A model generated the notes under the pieces. It was not told the origin of the DNA, did no database searches, and saw only the letters and a list, made by a program, of their open reading frames with translations. 64,000 nt of DNA, from assembly GCF_004366815.1 (NCBI RefSeq), contig NZ_SORI01000001.1, positions 339,380-403,379 on the forward strand, in the 5' to 3' direction. Made by a program: the position numbers and the translations under genes. Numbering within the stretch: the stretch's first letter is position 1; each line of letters opens with the position of its first letter. Origin of the DNA: Aminivibrio pyruvatiphilus. GTDB taxonomy: Bacteria > Synergistota > Synergistia > Synergistales > Aminobacteriaceae. Below, piece by piece: positions 62,739 to 64,000 of this stretch.

Positions 62739-63851
62739 ATGCACCGCGCCACGCGAATGGAAGTCAATCTTGCGAACGTGCAAGCCAATTTTCTGGCCAT
62801 ACGGCGCCATGTGGGGCCGGGGCCGGAGATTTTCGGAGTCATTAAAGCCGATGCCTACGGGCACGGTGTTCACCAGGTCTGCAAATCCCTTTCGGAAGCG
62901 GGATGCCGCCGTTTTGCCGTGGCCATCCCCGACGAGGCCTTCGAGCTTCGGGAAAGTGGCGTCACCGCGCCCATCCTCGTCCTCGGACCCACACCCGCCA
63001 GATCGGCGGCGGAATATGTCAGGCAGGGTGTCACGGCAACGATCACCGATCTTTCCTTTGCCCGTGTCCTCAGCGGCGAGGCGGTCAGGCAGGGCAGGAA
63101 AATGCCGGTCCACGTGAAGGTGGACACGGGGATGAGCCGCATCGGGTTCCTCCCGAGGGAGATTCCCGCCGTCCTCGACGAGCTGCAAACCCTGCCCGGG
63201 CTCTTCCTGGAGGGAATGTACACCCACTTCGCCACGGCGGACGAGCGGCGTCTCGATTTTACGGAGTACCAGTTCTCCGGGCTGAAGGAAGCTCTGGCAG
63301 CGGCGGAGGCCCGGGGAGTTCCCATCCCCTTCCGCCATGCCTGCAACAGTGCCGGGATCCTTGCCTGCCCGGACAAGTATCTCGACGGAGTCCGTCCCGG
63401 AGTTATCCTGTACGGCATGTATCCCTCCGCGGAATGCGTACGGTCCATCGACCTTCTTCCCACCTTCGAGGTGAAGACGGAAGTGGCCCTCGTGAAAGAA
63501 CTGTCCCGGGGGAACGGCGTGGGCTACGGGCTGAAGTACATGACCAGGGGAGAAGAGCGGCTCGCGGTGCTCCCCGTAGGGTACGCCGACGGCTATTCCA
63601 GGGCACTCTCCATGAAGGTGGACGTCCTCATCGGCGGAAAACGGGTTCCCCATGCCGGGAACATCTGCATGGACCAGATGATGGTCAACGTCACCGGCAT
63701 GGACGTGAAGGTGGGCGACGAGGTGGTCCTCATCGGGCGGCAGGGGAGTGAACACATTACCCCCGAGGAGATTGCCGCCGCCAGAAACACCATCAACTAC
63801 GAAGTCCCCATCATGTTCCTCAGAAGGGTTCCGAGGGTCTACAACTCCTAG
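62739..63851 (+). CDS. alr: alanine racemase
   Basis: 370 residues. PLP lysine in VIKADAYGHG (Lys36), HVKVDTGMSRIGF, RPGVILYG, and the second catalytic base Tyr in PVGYADGYSR; CMDQMMVNVT. It makes D-alanine for peptidoglycan or feeds alanine fermentation. GGAAGGAAGGGG site. An insertion sequence begins directly after its stop. Confidence 0.95.
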   Translation: MHRATRMEVNLANVQANFLAIRRHVGPGPEIFGVIKADAYGHGVHQVCKSLSEAGCRRFAVAIPDEAFELRESGVTAPILVLGPTPARSAAEYVRQGVTATITDLSFARVLSGEAVRQGRKMPVHVKVDTGMSRIGFLPREIPAVLDELQTLPGLFLEGMYTHFATADERRLDFTEYQFSGLKEALAAAEARGVPIPFRHACNSAGILACPDKYLDGVRPGVILYGMYPSAECVRSIDLLPTFEVKTEVALVKELSRGNGVGYGLKYMTRGEERLAVLPVGYADGYSRALSMKVDVLIGGKRVPHAGNICMDQMMVNVTGMDVKVGDEVVLIGRQGSEHITPEEIAAARNTINYEVPIMFLRRVPRVYNS

Positions 63852-64000
63852 GAGCCTGTCGGACTTAGGCCACATCGGATAAAATAGACTCATCCCGACC
63901 AAAGGCGGCGAAAGAGCATGGTGACCAGATTCCAGACAGTAGACAGAGCGACTCCGTACATACTCCCCCAGTCCATTGAGGACTGGCTTCCCGAAGACCA
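63852..64000 (+). mobile_element. left end of an IS1182-like insertion sequence (cut by window edge)
   Basis: The bases right after the alr stop (GAGCCTGTCGGACTTAGGCC) look like an IS terminus, and a transposase starts 66 bp on. The other end is outside the window, so the inverted repeat and target duplication cannot be confirmed. Confidence 0.55.
63918..64000 (+). CDS. transposase N-terminus, partial (IS1182-like)
   Basis: 27 complete residues from ATG 63918, ending mid-codon at the window edge. LPQSIEDWLPEDH matches the N-terminal segment of IS1182/IS5-type transposases (LPPSLxDWLPEDH). The DDE catalytic core is not included. Confidence 0.75.
   Translation, partial: MVTRFQTVDRATPYILPQSIEDWLPED

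Noticed and set aside
61149..63902. A 917-codon minus-strand frame across the symporter and alr
   Set aside because: Antisense shadow; overlaps two well-supported genes and a terminator.
1..64000. CRISPR arrays, tRNA or rRNA genes
   Set aside because: No regularly spaced repeats, no tRNA-like cloverleaf with CCA end and no rRNA sequence were recognised on reading; a dedicated scan (tRNAscan, CRISPR finder) would be needed to exclude them formally.

Overview
The window reads as a contiguous chromosomal stretch of a GC-rich, strictly anaerobic, amino-acid-fermenting bacterium. The gene content fits a member of the Synergistota (Aminivibrio/Aminobacterium-like). This is an inference from content: a selenocysteine-dependent glycine reductase operon, a branched-chain amino-acid ABC transporter, a type III glutamine synthetase, a 2-oxoacid:acceptor oxidoreductase, a class III ribonucleotide reductase, an alanine/glycine symporter with alanine racemase, and a mix of SepF/DivIVA/RNase Y with an O-antigen-ligase-like protein. 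No 16S or other phylogenetic marker RNA is present, so the taxon is not proven.

Layout. 1-2.7 kb: end of a 2-oxoacid oxidoreductase operon (alpha, beta) followed by a peroxiredoxin whose active-site codon is an in-frame UGA (selenocysteine). 2.8-5.2 kb, minus strand: folate genes folP-folK and a histidine phosphatase. 5.3-10.1 kb: CIRCE-controlled hrcA-grpE-dnaK-dnaJ. 10.1-16.0 kb: prmA, mtaB, a second divergent Hsp70 with its own J-domain/HEAT-like partner, hinT, rpsU and yqeY. 16.2-18.9 kb: nrdR-nrdD behind two tandem NrdR boxes. 19.0-23.7 kb: livK-H-M-G-F. 23.9-30.8 kb: pgsA, secA, a DUF3857-like exported protein and argS. 30.8-35.2 kb: a divIC-like gene, rpsF-ssb-rpsR, a DUF2232 protein, rplI and dnaB. 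35.3-37.9 kb: an orphan ParB/Noc and an O-antigen-ligase-like protein. 38.0-40.1 kb, minus: glutamine synthetase III.

40.5-50.1 kb: a tightly coupled chain of a pterin synthase (PTPS), folE2, a 2-hydroxyacid dehydrogenase, a HlyD-like protein, yggS, sepF, divIVA, recG and recX, then rny-ymdB. 50.1-52.4 kb, minus: hypCDE hydrogenase maturation genes. 52.6-63.9 kb: an amino-acid island with an NSS (LeuT-like) transporter, a glycine riboswitch, the glycine reductase operon grdX-trxA-grdE-grdA-grdB-grdC-grdD (two more in-frame UGA selenocysteine codons), an AGCS alanine/glycine symporter and alanine racemase. The window ends inside an IS1182-like transposase.

How the parts work together. Amino acids enter through Liv, NSS and AGCS transporters. 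Glycine is reduced to acetyl-phosphate and ammonia by the Grd proteins, which the riboswitch upstream of grdX should tie to glycine level. Oxo-acids from transamination are oxidised by the Kor-type enzyme. The folate path is represented by folE2, folP and folK plus a PTPS-family protein that may stand in for the missing folB. Three selenoproteins in one window imply an active selenocysteine machinery encoded elsewhere. No rRNA, tRNA or CRISPR array was recognised.
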